A stretch of DNA of 64,000 bases from Brevundimonas goettingensis (GTDB taxonomy: Bacteria; Pseudomonadota; Alphaproteobacteria; Caulobacterales; Caulobacteraceae). The stretch lies in assembly GCF_017487405.1 (NCBI RefSeq), contig NZ_CP062222.1, positions 2,279,001 to 2,343,000 on the forward strand. The letters run 5' to 3'. Position 1 is the stretch's first letter. Every line of letters begins with the position of its first letter. Below the pieces are notes generated by a model. That model did no database searches. It was given only the letters and a program-made list of their open reading frames with translations, and was not told where the DNA came from. Shown one piece after another: positions 44,007 to 53,451 of the stretch. Made by a program: the position numbers and the translations under genes.

Positions 44007-45308
44007 ATGTCTGGCACGGATGAATCCGCCAAAAAGCCCGGCCTGAAGGTCGCGATCATGGCCTCGGCTGGCGCCGCGGTGGAGTGGTACGACTTCTTCA
44101 TCTACGGCACGGCCGCGGCCCTCGTTTTCCCGCACCTGTTCTTCCCGGCCGACCTGCCGCCCTTCGTGGCCCAGATCGCCTCTTTCAGCACCTTCGCGGT
44201 GGGCTTCGTCGCGCGCCCCCTGGGCGGGATGCTGTTCGGCCATTACGGCGACACCCATGGGCGGAAGCAGGCGCTGGTGATCGCCATGCTGCTGATGGGG
44301 CTGTCGACGACCATCATCGGCCTGTTGCCGAGCTATGCCACCGCCGGAGTCCTGGCGCCCCTCGCCCTCGTGGCCCTCCGGTTCCTGCAGGGGCTGGCGG
44401 TCGGCGGTCAGTGGGGCGGCGCGGCCCTGCTCGCCATAGAAAGCGCCCCGCCGAACAAGCGCGGCTTCTATGGCAGCTTCGTCCAGATCGGCGTGCCGCT
44501 GGGCGTGGTGCTGGCCAATACCGTCTTCCTGATCGTCAGCGCCCTGACCCCGAACGACGCCTTCCTGACCTGGGGCTGGCGCATCGGCTTCGTGCTTAGC
44601 GTCGGCCTGATCCTGATCGGCCTGATCATCCACCTGAGCATCCAGGAGCCCGCGACCGAGGTCGATGAGGCCGCAGAGACGGCGCCGACCCAGCGCCGCT
44701 CGCCGCTGCTGGAGGTGATCGTCGGACACTGGCGGACGGTGCTGCTGGCCGGCGGCGCCTTCGTGGCCAACAACGTCTGCTTCTACATCGCCATCACCTA
44801 CGCCATCGCCTATGGCTCGACGACGCTGAAGATCGACCGCGACGTCCTGCTGTTCTCGGTCCTGGCCGGCAGCGCCCTGATGATCCCGATCCTGATGATC
44901 TGCGGCGCGGCCTCGGACCGGTTCGGCCGATTGGGCGTCTTCCTGTGGGGGGCTTTCCTGTCGGGCGCCTGGGCCTTCGCCGTCTTCCCCCTGATCGAGA
45001 CGCGCGAGCCCCTGCTGATCTTCGCGGCCATCACCGTCCAGCTGACCTTCGTCAGCATGATGTACGGGCCGCAAGCCGCCCTGTTCGCCGAACTGTTCCC
45101 CAAGTCGGTGCGCTATTCCGGCGCCTCGCTGGGCTATCAGGTCGGCGCCGTCGTCGGAGGGGGTCTGGCCCCCATCATCGCCACGGCCCTGTTCGCCCAA
45201 TACCAGACCAGCCTGCCCATCGCCGTCTATCTGGCGGCCATGTGCGCCCTGTCCTTCGTCAGCGTCCTGTTCCTCGGCGGGCGGGCGAAGGCGGGGCTGA
45301 GCCAGTAG
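44007..45308 (+). CDS. MFS transporter, metabolite:H+ symporter (MHS) family
   Basis: The 433-residue protein has the MHS signature ASAGAAVEWYDFFIYGTAAA at the start of segment 1 and RPLGGMLFGHYGDTHGRKQA in the first loop, with RFLQGLAVGGQWGGAALLA in segment 4. MHS carriers (ShiA, KgtP, ProP relatives) import carboxylic acids and related metabolites with protons. The start follows CCGGAGGAAGAG. It is divergent from the TonB receptor and followed 60 bases later by the M28-like gene. Confidence 0.93.
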   Translation: MSGTDESAKKPGLKVAIMASAGAAVEWYDFFIYGTAAALVFPHLFFPADLPPFVAQIASFSTFAVGFVARPLGGMLFGHYGDTHGRKQALVIAMLLMGLSTTIIGLLPSYATAGVLAPLALVALRFLQGLAVGGQWGGAALLAIESAPPNKRGFYGSFVQIGVPLGVVLANTVFLIVSALTPNDAFLTWGWRIGFVLSVGLILIGLIIHLSIQEPATEVDEAAETAPTQRRSPLLEVIVGHWRTVLLAGGAFVANNVCFYIAITYAIAYGSTTLKIDRDVLLFSVLAGSALMIPILMICGAASDRFGRLGVFLWGAFLSGAWAFAVFPLIETREPLLIFAAITVQLTFVSMMYGPQAALFAELFPKSVRYSGASLGYQVGAVVGGGLAPIIATALFAQYQTSLPIAVYLAAMCALSFVSVLFLGGRAKAGLSQ

Positions 45309-45368
45309 CACTGGCGGGCTGAGACGAACCCCGACATTCTGCGTTCCAGATCGACGAAAGCGACCGCG

Positions 45369-46712
45369 ATGATCGATGCTTCCAGACGAACCTTCCTCGG
45401 CGCCGTTACGCTCGGTAGCGCGACACTGGGTGGGGCGGCCATGACCGCCTCCTGCGCGACCGCCGCCCCCTCATCCGGCGCGACGACCTCTGTGGCCGGC
45501 CCCGACGCCGCGCTTATCGAGGCGGACCTGAACAGCTACGTCGGGTTCGGGAACAAGCGCGCCGGCGGGCCCGGCGACATGGCCTGCGGCGACTGGCTGG
45601 CGGGCGAGATCGAAAAGGCCGGATACGCCGTCGAGCGCCAGACCTTCCAAGCGCCCTTCTTCGAGGCGACCAAGGCCGAACTGACGCTGGAGGGATCGAC
45701 TGTCCCCGTCTATCCGCAGCCGATCGTGACCCCGACCGGGCCGGACGGGGTGACGGGGCCGCTGGTCCGCGTCGATGTCGCCGGACATTTCACCGGCTCG
45801 CTGCAGGGCGCGATCGCCCTGGTCGATCTGCCCTTCGCCCGCTGGTCCTCGGCCCTGCCCCGCCCCGTTCGCGGCCCGATCGACGCGGCCTTCGCGGCGG
45901 GAGCGAAGGCGGTCGTCGCCATCACCAACGGCCCGACCGGCAAGGTCATCGCCCTGAACGCCGACGGCCGCCAGCCGATGTTCCCCGGCCCGGTCGCCCT
46001 GCTGGCCCCGGACAAGGCCCAACCCTTCCTCGCCGCCGCCTTCGAGCGGAAGCAAGCCAGGCTGGTGCTGGACGGTCAGGGCGGACGCCGCGACGCCTTC
46101 AACTTCGTGGGCCGGATGGATCGCGGCAAGGCGAAATGGATCGCCGTGTCCACCCCCCGCTCGGGCTGGTTCGGCTGCGCGGCCGAGCGCGGCGGCGGCG
46201 TCGCGGCCTGGCTGGACATAGCCCGCTGGGCCCCGGCGGCCCTCGCCGACTACAACCTCGCCCTGATCTGCAACACCGGGCATGAGTACGAATATCTGGG
46301 CGCGGCCGAGGCGATGAAGCAGATCGCGCCGCCGGTCGAGGCGACCCGCTTCTGGCTGCACCTCGGGGCCAATGTCGCGGCGCGGGACTGGCGCGAACTG
46401 CCGGGCGTGCTGACGCCCCTGCCCAATGTCGACGCCCAGCGCGTGCTGTCGATCTCGCCCGAACTCGTCCCCGTGGCGCAGAGCGTGTTCGCGGGTCAGC
46501 TCGGCTATGAGTCGCCGGTCTCCAGCGCTGTCCTGTCGGCGGGCGAACTGGATGAGGTGATCAAGGCCGGATACGCCCCCGCCGCCGGGGTGTTCGGCAT
46601 CCACCGCTATCACCACGTCGAGGAAGACGACACCCGTTGCCTGCACCTGCCCGCGACGGTCGCGGCCGCCGACGGCTTCCGCCGCCTGCTGCTGGCGGTC
46701 GTGGCGGCCTAG
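45369..46712 (+). CDS. M28 peptidase-like protein with degenerate metal site, exported
   Basis: The 447-residue product has a Tat-like leader (SRRTFLGAVTLGSATLGGAA) and then the layout of an M28 aminopeptidase with an inserted PA-like domain (about 100-230). In the catalytic part the expected His-x-Asp strand reads STPRSG, the GAxDN block reads CAAERGG, and the following NLD block reads HLGAN; only GHEYEYLG keeps a Glu-rich motif. Metal binding in the normal way is therefore doubtful. The stop overlaps that of the convergent thiolase gene within CTAG. Confidence 0.7.
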   Translation: MIDASRRTFLGAVTLGSATLGGAAMTASCATAAPSSGATTSVAGPDAALIEADLNSYVGFGNKRAGGPGDMACGDWLAGEIEKAGYAVERQTFQAPFFEATKAELTLEGSTVPVYPQPIVTPTGPDGVTGPLVRVDVAGHFTGSLQGAIALVDLPFARWSSALPRPVRGPIDAAFAAGAKAVVAITNGPTGKVIALNADGRQPMFPGPVALLAPDKAQPFLAAAFERKQARLVLDGQGGRRDAFNFVGRMDRGKAKWIAVSTPRSGWFGCAAERGGGVAAWLDIARWAPAALADYNLALICNTGHEYEYLGAAEAMKQIAPPVEATRFWLHLGANVAARDWRELPGVLTPLPNVDAQRVLSISPELVPVAQSVFAGQLGYESPVSSAVLSAGELDEVIKAGYAPAAGVFGIHRYHHVEEDDTRCLHLPATVAAADGFRRLLLAVVAA

Positions 46713-47890
46713 GCGCGGCCGTAGAGGGTCACGACACAGGCGCCGCCAAGGCCCAGATTGTGCTGCAGGGCGTGGGTCATGCCCTCGACCTGACGCCGGT
46801 CCGCCGTCCCACGCAGTTGCTGGGTCAGCTCATAGCATTGGGCCAGACCGGTTGCGCCCAACGGATGCCCCTTGGACAACAGGCCGCCGGACGGATTCAC
46901 GACGTGGCGCCCGCCATAGGTGTTGCCGCCGTCGCGGATATAGCGCTCGGCCCCGCCCTCTTCGCACAGACCGAGGCCCTCGTAGCTGATCAGTTCATTG
47001 GCGGTGAAACAGTCGTGCAGTTCGACGGCCTGGATGTCGTCGGGGCCGACGTTGGCCTGTTCATAGACGGATCGCGCCGCCTCGCGGGTCATCTCATAGC
47101 CGACGACGCTCATCATCGACCGGCCGGTGAAGGTCTCGGCATAGTCGGTCGTCATCGACTGGCCGAGAATGGCGACGGTGGCGTTCAATCCGTGCCTCGC
47201 CGCGAAGGCCGGCGAGACCAGCACCGCCGCCGCCGCGCCGCAGGTCGGCGGGCAGGCCTGATAGCGGGTCAGGGGGCCGTAGAGGTGTTTCGACCCCATC
47301 ACCTCCTCCAACGAGATCGGATCGCGGAACAGGGCCATGGGGTTGTTGGCGGCGTGACGGCGGGCCTTGACCGAGATCATGCCGAAGACGTCGTCCGGGG
47401 CGCCGTAACGCTGCTGATAGTCGAGGCCCGCGCCGCCGAACTGCTGGGCGACGAGCGGTGAGGTGTCGTCCTTGCCGAGGATCTGTTCCTGCACGGTCAG
47501 GTGAGGATCCAGCGTGCGCTTGCGGTCGGTGAAGACGGCGCCCAGCGCGCCGGGCAGCATCTGTTCGAAGCCGAAGGCCAGGACGCAGTCGGCGGCGCCC
47601 GCCTCGATCATCTGCCGCGCCAGGAACAGGGCGCTGGAGCCGGTCGAGCAGTTGTTGTTGACGTTGACGATCGGAATGCCCGTGCAGCCGACGCGGTAGA
47701 GGGCCGACTGTCCGGCGGTCGAGTCGGCATAGACATAGCCGGCATAGGCCTGCTGGATCTGCTCATAGCCGACGCCCGCATCGGTCAGGGCCAAACGGAT
47801 GGCCTGTTCGGCCATGACGTCCCAGTCAGCGCTCTGGCCGGGCTTGGCGAAGGGGATCATGCCGACGCCGGCGATCAGGGTGCGAGCCAT
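46709..47890 (-). CDS. Thiolase-like protein, SCP2/lipid-transfer thiolase type
   Basis: The 393-residue protein starts MARTLIAGVGMIPFAKPGQS and has the thiolase nucleophile in NVNNNCSTGSSALFLA and the His of KGHPLGATGLAQ, matching the SCP-x/nonspecific lipid-transfer thiolase subgroup. That subgroup acts on branched or steroid side-chain acyl-CoAs. I chose the ATG at 47888-47890 with a GGAAAGG site; an upstream ATG at 47959 adds an unrelated tail. It is divergent from the alpha/beta hydrolase gene at 48101, with the palindromic operator between them. Confidence 0.88.
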   Translation of the reverse strand: MARTLIAGVGMIPFAKPGQSADWDVMAEQAIRLALTDAGVGYEQIQQAYAGYVYADSTAGQSALYRVGCTGIPIVNVNNNCSTGSSALFLARQMIEAGAADCVLAFGFEQMLPGALGAVFTDRKRTLDPHLTVQEQILGKDDTSPLVAQQFGGAGLDYQQRYGAPDDVFGMISVKARRHAANNPMALFRDPISLEEVMGSKHLYGPLTRYQACPPTCGAAAAVLVSPAFAARHGLNATVAILGQSMTTDYAETFTGRSMMSVVGYEMTREAARSVYEQANVGPDDIQAVELHDCFTANELISYEGLGLCEEGGAERYIRDGGNTYGGRHVVNPSGGLLSKGHPLGATGLAQCYELTQQLRGTADRRQVEGMTHALQHNLGLGGACVVTLYGRA

Positions 47891-47982
47891 GATGGTCTGG
47901 CCTTTCCGGGGGTGCGGTTTCCTCGGCGATCTGCGTCGCCATGGCGTAAGATGTTCCATCGAAATCGAGAGCGGTCAACTTT

Positions 47983-48024
47983 CATTCAATCGCGAGTGAA
48001 GATTGACGAAGCCGCCCTTCGGTG
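47983..48024 (+). promoter_or_regulatory. Shared operator-promoter element, copy 1
   Basis: TTCAATCGCGAGTGAA (47985-48000) is a near-perfect palindrome. Two bases later comes TTGACGAAGCCG (48003-48014), then three bases and TTCGGTG (48018-48024). The same parts in the same order occur at 55201-55244. The 22 bases 47983-48004 are the exact reverse complement of 55197-55218. TTGACG is a candidate -35 for the hydrolase operon starting at 48101. Confidence 0.7.
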
Positions 48025-48100
48025 GAATGCATGGGATCAGGCGACGTCAGATCGCCACCGGAAACGCGAACGCCTGACGGCGGCAGAGAAGGAAGATCGA

Positions 48101-48901
48101 ATGCCCTTCATTTCGAACGGCGGCATCAAACTGCATTGGGAAGAGCGCGGCCAGGGCGTGCCGATCCTGCTGATCATGGGCCATCGCTATTCCTCCGCCA
48201 TGTGGTACCCGGTCTATGAGGCGTTCGGCGACAAGTACCGGCTGATCTCGTTCGACAACGAGGGCACGGGCCAGAGCGGGACGCGGCGCAAGACCTCGGT
48301 GTCCGAGATGGCCGCCGACGCCCTGAAGGTGCTGGACGCGGCCGGGATCGAGAGCGCCCACATCTATGGCGTCTCCATGGGCGGCGGCATCGCCCTGGAG
48401 TTCGGAGCCCGCTATCCGGAGCGCTGCCGGTCGCTGATCCTGGGCTGCACCATGGCCAAGACCCCGGACATTCCGCCGCGTCCCAAATGGCTGGTCAGCC
48501 TGATCTATCGCCTCATTCCGCTGCTTAAGCCCCTCGCAAAGCCGGCTAAGTACAAGGGCGGCTATGGCGACGCGGCGCCCGACGACGCCATCGCCCGCGA
48601 CAAGGGCATGCTGGACAAGGACCCGTTCAACATGGGCGGCGTCATCGCCCAGAGCCACGCCATCATCGATTATTCCATCACCCCGGAAGAGGTGGCGGCG
48701 GTGAAGGTCCCGGCCCTGGTCCTGCATGGCACCCAGGATCTGCTCGTGCCCTATGAGGCGGGCAAGAAACTGTCGGAGATGCTGCCCAACGCCCGGCTCG
48801 TGACCTTCCAGGACATCGGCCACAACTATTTCGTCGGCGCCGGAGAGCGCGCCAACGCCGAGGTCGACCGGTTCATCCAAGAGGTTGAGGCGGCTCGATG
48901 A
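48101..48901 (+). CDS. Alpha/beta hydrolase
   Basis: The 266-residue protein has the alpha/beta hydrolase nucleophile elbow YGVSMGGG (Ser92), a probable oxyanion-hole region at IMGHRYSSAMW, the acid in LHGTQDLLVP and the His in DIGHNYF. There is no signal peptide. The start ATG at 48101 follows GAAGGAAGA; longer upstream reading is not supported. It overlaps the beta-mannosidase gene by four bases (ATGA) and leads a three-gene operon. Ester or lactone hydrolysis is likely; the substrate is unknown. Confidence 0.88.
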   Translation: MPFISNGGIKLHWEERGQGVPILLIMGHRYSSAMWYPVYEAFGDKYRLISFDNEGTGQSGTRRKTSVSEMAADALKVLDAAGIESAHIYGVSMGGGIALEFGARYPERCRSLILGCTMAKTPDIPPRPKWLVSLIYRLIPLLKPLAKPAKYKGGYGDAAPDDAIARDKGMLDKDPFNMGGVIAQSHAIIDYSITPEEVAAVKVPALVLHGTQDLLVPYEAGKKLSEMLPNARLVTFQDIGHNYFVGAGERANAEVDRFIQEVEAAR

Positions 48902-51408
48902 GCGGCGGGGTTTCGGTGGCTCTGGACCACTGGGAACTTCGCGATTTCGACCCCGGCCAGGGTCGGGCGGACGCGGGCGGCGAAGGCTGGATGCCGGTCC
49001 CGGCACCCGGTGACGCCTATGTGGCCCTGATCGCGGCCGGGCGGCTGGAGCATCCGTTCAGGGGTCGCAATGAGGACGCGGCCGCCTGGGTGCGGGATCG
49101 GGAATGGTGGCAACGCACGACATTCGTCGCCCCTTCTCCCGAAGCCGATACGGTTACCGAACTGATCTTCGACGGTCTGGACACCTTCGCCTCCGTCTAT
49201 CTGGACGGTCAGTTGCTGGGTCGGACGGACAATATGTTCCGGCGATACGCCTTCGATATCGGCGCGCACCTCAGGCCCGGCGAGATCCAAATGGTCGCCA
49301 TCCGCTTCGATCCGCCGGCCCTGGCCGTCGTCGACCAGCCCCTGCCCGTCTGGACCGCCTTCACCGACCGGGTCAGCCGGTCGAAGCGCAACCTGATCCG
49401 CAAGGCCCAGTTCGGCTGGGGCTGGGACTGGGGCCCCGACCTGCCGACCGTAGGCGTCTGGCAGAGCGCCCGCATCGAGACCCGCGCCCGCCCGCGACTG
49501 AGCGAGGTGCGGTTCGAGACCCTGAGCGCCACGGCGGAAAGCGCACGAATCCATCTGACGGTCGATGCGGGCCATGACGTGGCCCTGGTGGTCAAGGTCG
49601 CCCTTACCGATCCCGACGGCGCGATCGTCTTCAGCCGCACCTGCCAGCCCGGCGACGCCTCGGGAGCCCTGCGCATCGACCGGCCCCGGCTGTGGTGGAC
49701 GGCCGACCTGGGCGACCAGCCGCTCTATGGCCTGAGCGTTCGCCTGTTCGACGGCGACCGACTGGTGGACGAGGTCGTGCAGTCGGTTGGAATCCGGACG
49801 ATCGCCATCGACGAGTCTCCGGACCCGGACGAACCGGGCACGAGCTTCTTCCGCTTCGTGCTGAACGGCCGGCCGATCTTCGCCAAGGGCGCCTGCTGGG
49901 TCCCCGCCAGCTCCTTCGTCGGCGACCTGGCCTCGGAGCCTTATGCGCGGCTGATCGACGACGCCGTGGCGTCGAACATGAACATGATCCGGGTCTGGGG
50001 CGGCGGCGTCTATGAGCCCGACGCCTTCTACGACCTGTGCGACCGCAAAGGGCTGCTGGTCTGGCAGGACTTCATGTTCGCCTGCGCCCACTATCCGGAA
50101 GACGGGGCGTTCGCGGCCTCGGTCAAGATCGAGGTCGAGCAACAGGTGCGCCGCCTGCGCCACCACGCCTGTCTCGCCGTCTGGTGCGGCAACAACGAGA
50201 GCCAGGCGATGAACCGGATCAACACCGACAAGGGCGGCGACCCGGTGCGGCTGTCCGGCACGGCACTCTATGACGATCTGATCCCCGAGGTGCTGGGCCG
50301 CCTCGATCCGAACGCCCTGTATCGCCCCGGCAGCCCGTGGGGCAGTTCGAACCCCAACGGCATGACCGCCGGCGACGTGCACGACTGGACCGTCTGGCAC
50401 GGGGTGCCGCCGATCCCCGGCGACGAGATGATCGGCGACTTCGGCGCCACGCCCGAGGCTGTGTCCTGGTTCCGCTATGCCGAGGACATGTCGCGCTTCG
50501 TCTCGGAGTTCGGGCTCCAGGCGGCGCCGGCGCTGGCGACGCTGAAACGCTGGATGGACCCGGCCGATCTGCATCCCGACAGCGAAGGCTTCCTTGCGCG
50601 GATCAAGGACGAGGCGCGCAAGGCCGATCTGATGATGGCGCCGGTGACGGGCCTGCCAAAGACGCTGGAGGACTATGTCGACTTCACCCAATGGTGCCAG
50701 GCCGAGGGGCTGAAGTTCGGCATCGAGCATTTCCGACGCCGCACGCCTCATTGCTCGGGCGCCCTGATCTGGCAGTTCAACGACTGCTGGCCCTGCGTCA
50801 GCTGGAGCCTGGTCGACTATGACGGGGTGCAGAAGGCCAGCTGGTTCGCGGTGCGTCGCGCCTTCGCCCCGGTCATGGCCTCGTTCAAGGTCGAGAACGG
50901 CGTCGCTGAACTGTGGATCGCCAACGACGGACTGGAGCCCGTGTCGGGCAGGGCCGAGATCGAACTGGCGCATCTGGACGGCCGCTCGGAGTGGCGGATG
51001 GAGGCCGGGTTCGAAGTAGCGCCCAACACCGGCGCTGTCGTCTGGCGCGGGGAGGCGGCGGCGGCCGACGATCTGGTGCTGACGGTGCATTCGCCCGAGA
51101 ACCTGTTCCCGTCGAACCGGATACTGTTCGCGCCGATCGTGACCCTGCCGCTGGCGCAGGGCGCCCGGCCGGAGGTCGAGGTCCGCCAGGTCGGGCCGTG
51201 CGAGCTGGCCGTGGATCTGTCGGCGGAGACCTGGCTGGCCTTCGTCCATCTGGTCTCGGATCGGGCCGATCTGCGGTTCAGCGACAACCACTTCGATCTG
51301 GCGGCGGGCGAGCGGCGGATGATCGTCGTCACGGGCGCGACCGATCTGACGCCGTCGGACGTGGCGGTGCGCTGCTGGAACGACCGGGCCTCGGGAGTGG
51401 CGGCATGA
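48898..51408 (+). CDS. Glycoside hydrolase family 2 protein, beta-mannosidase-like
   Basis: The 836-residue protein has the GH2 layout: sugar-binding jelly roll (about 10-190, with LIFDGLDTFASVYLDG), immunoglobulin-like middle domain, and TIM barrel. The catalytic acid/base is Glu434 in WCGNNESQ and the nucleophile Glu537 in FVSEFGLQ, both in the beta-mannosidase form. AQFGWGWDWGPDLPT is also typical. No signal peptide is visible. It is translationally coupled on both sides to hydrolase genes, which is unusual company and suggests a glycosylated ester as substrate. Confidence 0.92.
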   Translation: MSGGVSVALDHWELRDFDPGQGRADAGGEGWMPVPAPGDAYVALIAAGRLEHPFRGRNEDAAAWVRDREWWQRTTFVAPSPEADTVTELIFDGLDTFASVYLDGQLLGRTDNMFRRYAFDIGAHLRPGEIQMVAIRFDPPALAVVDQPLPVWTAFTDRVSRSKRNLIRKAQFGWGWDWGPDLPTVGVWQSARIETRARPRLSEVRFETLSATAESARIHLTVDAGHDVALVVKVALTDPDGAIVFSRTCQPGDASGALRIDRPRLWWTADLGDQPLYGLSVRLFDGDRLVDEVVQSVGIRTIAIDESPDPDEPGTSFFRFVLNGRPIFAKGACWVPASSFVGDLASEPYARLIDDAVASNMNMIRVWGGGVYEPDAFYDLCDRKGLLVWQDFMFACAHYPEDGAFAASVKIEVEQQVRRLRHHACLAVWCGNNESQAMNRINTDKGGDPVRLSGTALYDDLIPEVLGRLDPNALYRPGSPWGSSNPNGMTAGDVHDWTVWHGVPPIPGDEMIGDFGATPEAVSWFRYAEDMSRFVSEFGLQAAPALATLKRWMDPADLHPDSEGFLARIKDEARKADLMMAPVTGLPKTLEDYVDFTQWCQAEGLKFGIEHFRRRTPHCSGALIWQFNDCWPCVSWSLVDYDGVQKASWFAVRRAFAPVMASFKVENGVAELWIANDGLEPVSGRAEIELAHLDGRSEWRMEAGFEVAPNTGAVVWRGEAAAADDLVLTVHSPENLFPSNRILFAPIVTLPLAQGARPEVEVRQVGPCELAVDLSAETWLAFVHLVSDRADLRFSDNHFDLAAGERRMIVVTGATDLTPSDVAVRCWNDRASGVAA

Positions 51409-52529
51409 ACCGCGCGGCGCGGCGGGGCTTCGCGGTCGCCGCGATGGCCGTCGCGTCCCTCCTCGCCGGCTGCGGCGGCGGGCCGTCGAAGCCGTTCGAT
51501 GTCGCCCTCGCCCCGCCCCCGCCGGACTATGCGAGGCCGGAGGCCTGGCTGGCCCTGCCCGGCCGCAACGGGCTGGAGCGGTCGGCGCCCACGGGACTGA
51601 CCGTCGTCGATGAGTCCTCTGCGCCCGCCGACGTCTTCTTCATCCACCCGACAACGGCGCGCGACAGCTCGGTCTGGAACCTGCCCTGGGACGCGTCGGA
51701 CACGGTCGCGCCGCTGAACCAGGCGGTGCTGATGGGCCAGACCAGCGTCTTCAACGGCTGCTGCCGCATCTATGCGCCCCACTATCGGCAGGCGTCGCTG
51801 CGCGGGCTCGGCGACACGGGCGCGGTCGATCTGGCCTATGCCGACGTCGAGGCCGACTTCCGCGACTTCATAGTCCGCCGCAACGCCGAACACGGCGGGG
51901 GCCGAGCCTTCATCATCGCCGCCCACAGCCAGGGGGTGATGCACGCCATCCGCCTGCTGCAGGAGCAGGTGTTGGGCACGCCGCTACAGGACCGGCTGGT
52001 GGCGGCCTATCTGATCGGCGGCTATGTGCCCGACACCTTCCCCGAACTGGGCCTGCCGCTGTGCGACGCGACCCACCAGACCGGCTGCGTCCTGACCTGG
52101 AACTCCAGCAAGCCCGGCAGCCTGACCGCCCGCATGATCCTGCACAAGCCGACCTATTGGTGGCGCGGATCGTGGAAGCGCGAGGACCAGGCGGTTGCCG
52201 TCTGCGTCAATCCCCTGACCTGGCGGGTCCAGGGCCATGGGCCGGAAACAGTCGGCCCCGAGGCCAATCCGGGCAGCATGCCCCTGCCCCGCGATCCTTT
52301 CCCGGCGGCGCCCACGACCATGCCGCCGCTGCTGCCGCATCTGACCGGCGCCCGGTGTCGCGAGGGGATGCTGGAGGTCGATATTCCGAAGGACTCGCCC
52401 GCCGAGTACAGCGACCCGCTGGCCCGCAACCTCGGCAGCTATCACCTCAACGACTACGGCCTGTTCTATGCGTCGCTGCGCGAGAACGCCCTGACGCGGG
52501 TCCAGGCCTGGACGGCGGCGCATCCCTAG
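51405..52529 (+). CDS. DUF3089 lipoprotein, alpha/beta hydrolase-like
   Basis: The 374-residue product starts MNRAARRGFAVAAMAVASLL followed by the lipobox LLAGC, so it should be a lipoprotein. The DUF3089 domain follows: VFFIHPTTARDSSVWN, FIIAAHSQGVMHAIRLL with a GxSxG-like elbow AHSQG, and CVNPLTWR. The ATG at 51405 overlaps the beta-mannosidase stop (ATGA). DUF3089 proteins are thought to be esterase or lipase relatives. It is the last gene of the 48101-52529 operon and ends three bases from the convergent hydrolase gene. Confidence 0.87.
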   Translation: MNRAARRGFAVAAMAVASLLAGCGGGPSKPFDVALAPPPPDYARPEAWLALPGRNGLERSAPTGLTVVDESSAPADVFFIHPTTARDSSVWNLPWDASDTVAPLNQAVLMGQTSVFNGCCRIYAPHYRQASLRGLGDTGAVDLAYADVEADFRDFIVRRNAEHGGGRAFIIAAHSQGVMHAIRLLQEQVLGTPLQDRLVAAYLIGGYVPDTFPELGLPLCDATHQTGCVLTWNSSKPGSLTARMILHKPTYWWRGSWKREDQAVAVCVNPLTWRVQGHGPETVGPEANPGSMPLPRDPFPAAPTTMPPLLPHLTGARCREGMLEVDIPKDSPAEYSDPLARNLGSYHLNDYGLFYASLRENALTRVQAWTAAHP

Positions 52530-52532
52530 AAG

Positions 52533-53318
52533 TCAGGCGTTGGCCTCGGCCCAATCGATGAGTTGGCGCGTGACCTCCTCCCAGCCCGGCTCGGCCAGCA
52601 GCAGGTGGGAGCGGCCGGGAAAGTTGAGGAAGTCGGTCTTCGCCGGCGACCGCTTCTGGATACGATACGCCGCGCGCGACAGGTAGGGCGTGACCAGCCG
52701 GTCCTTGTCCCCCGAGGTGATCAGCAGGGGCTGGGTCCGGCGGCCGGGGTCGATCCGTGTGCCCGCCCAGAAGGCGGCCTGATAGAAGACCCGGCCCGAG
52801 GTCGGGATTACATAGGCAGCGAAGGCCCGATCCTGCACCGCCTTCGGCGCGCCGTTGGCGAACCGATCGGCCCAGCGCCTGCGGGTGAAGGCCCAGGGCC
52901 GGTTCCAGCCGTTCCAGCGCAGGATGACCGGCAGGGCGGCGGTCAAAGTCAGCCAGCCGTGCACCACACCGCCGATCGGCGCCGGATTGACCGCGATCCC
53001 GGCTCGACCCACGCCCCGGTCGAGCAGCATCTGGGTGAATAGGCCGCCGAACGAATGGCCGACCAGCAGAGGCTTTCCGGGCAGGCGCTCGATCTCGGCC
53101 TGAAGCGCGTCGACGATCCGTCCGATGCTGAGGCCGCCCAGCTCCGAAGGCGGCGCGGCATTGATCTCGGCCGCGGTCCGACCGCGCAGCACCGGCCAGG
53201 TCGGCGTGACCACTGTCCAGCCTGCCGCCTCCCACGCCTCCCTGAACCCCGCCCAGGAGTCCGTCGTGACCCAGAGGCCATGAATCAGCACCACCGTCCG
53301 GTCGTTCTCGCCGCCCAT
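52533..53318 (-). CDS. Alpha/beta hydrolase
   Basis: The 261-residue protein begins MGGENDRTVVLIHGLWVTTD with the oxyanion-hole HG, has the elbow LLVGHSFGGLF, the acid in TSGDKDRLVT and the His in FPGRSHLLL. I chose the ATG at 53316-53318, preceded by AGGGGA. The frame is open upstream to 53525, but that extension overlaps the promoter region of the divergent hydrolase and does not look like protein. No signal peptide. It is likely an esterase or lipase of unknown substrate. Confidence 0.85.
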   Translation of the reverse strand: MGGENDRTVVLIHGLWVTTDSWAGFREAWEAAGWTVVTPTWPVLRGRTAAEINAAPPSELGGLSIGRIVDALQAEIERLPGKPLLVGHSFGGLFTQMLLDRGVGRAGIAVNPAPIGGVVHGWLTLTAALPVILRWNGWNRPWAFTRRRWADRFANGAPKAVQDRAFAAYVIPTSGRVFYQAAFWAGTRIDPGRRTQPLLITSGDKDRLVTPYLSRAAYRIQKRSPAKTDFLNFPGRSHLLLAEPGWEEVTRQLIDWAEANA

Positions 53319-53451
53319 CACATTCCCCTGAAGACCCGCCTCAACAAAGGTAACAGACAAGCTTCCTTCGCCTAACCGAGTTATAAGGAATTCAACTCCA
53401 CAGGGAACCGCATGGCGCGGCACCATGGAGCCATGGAAGGGCTTCATCTCA

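Noticed and set aside
43974..45311. Long minus-strand open frame opposite the MHS transporter.
   Set aside because: Its translation is low-complexity Gly/Gln/Asp-rich, as expected for the antisense of a GC-rich gene, while the plus-strand frame has full MHS motifs.
46709..46712. CTAG at convergent gene ends (also at 63820-63823) as a special site.
   Set aside because: It simply results from two TAG stops overlapping on opposite strands.
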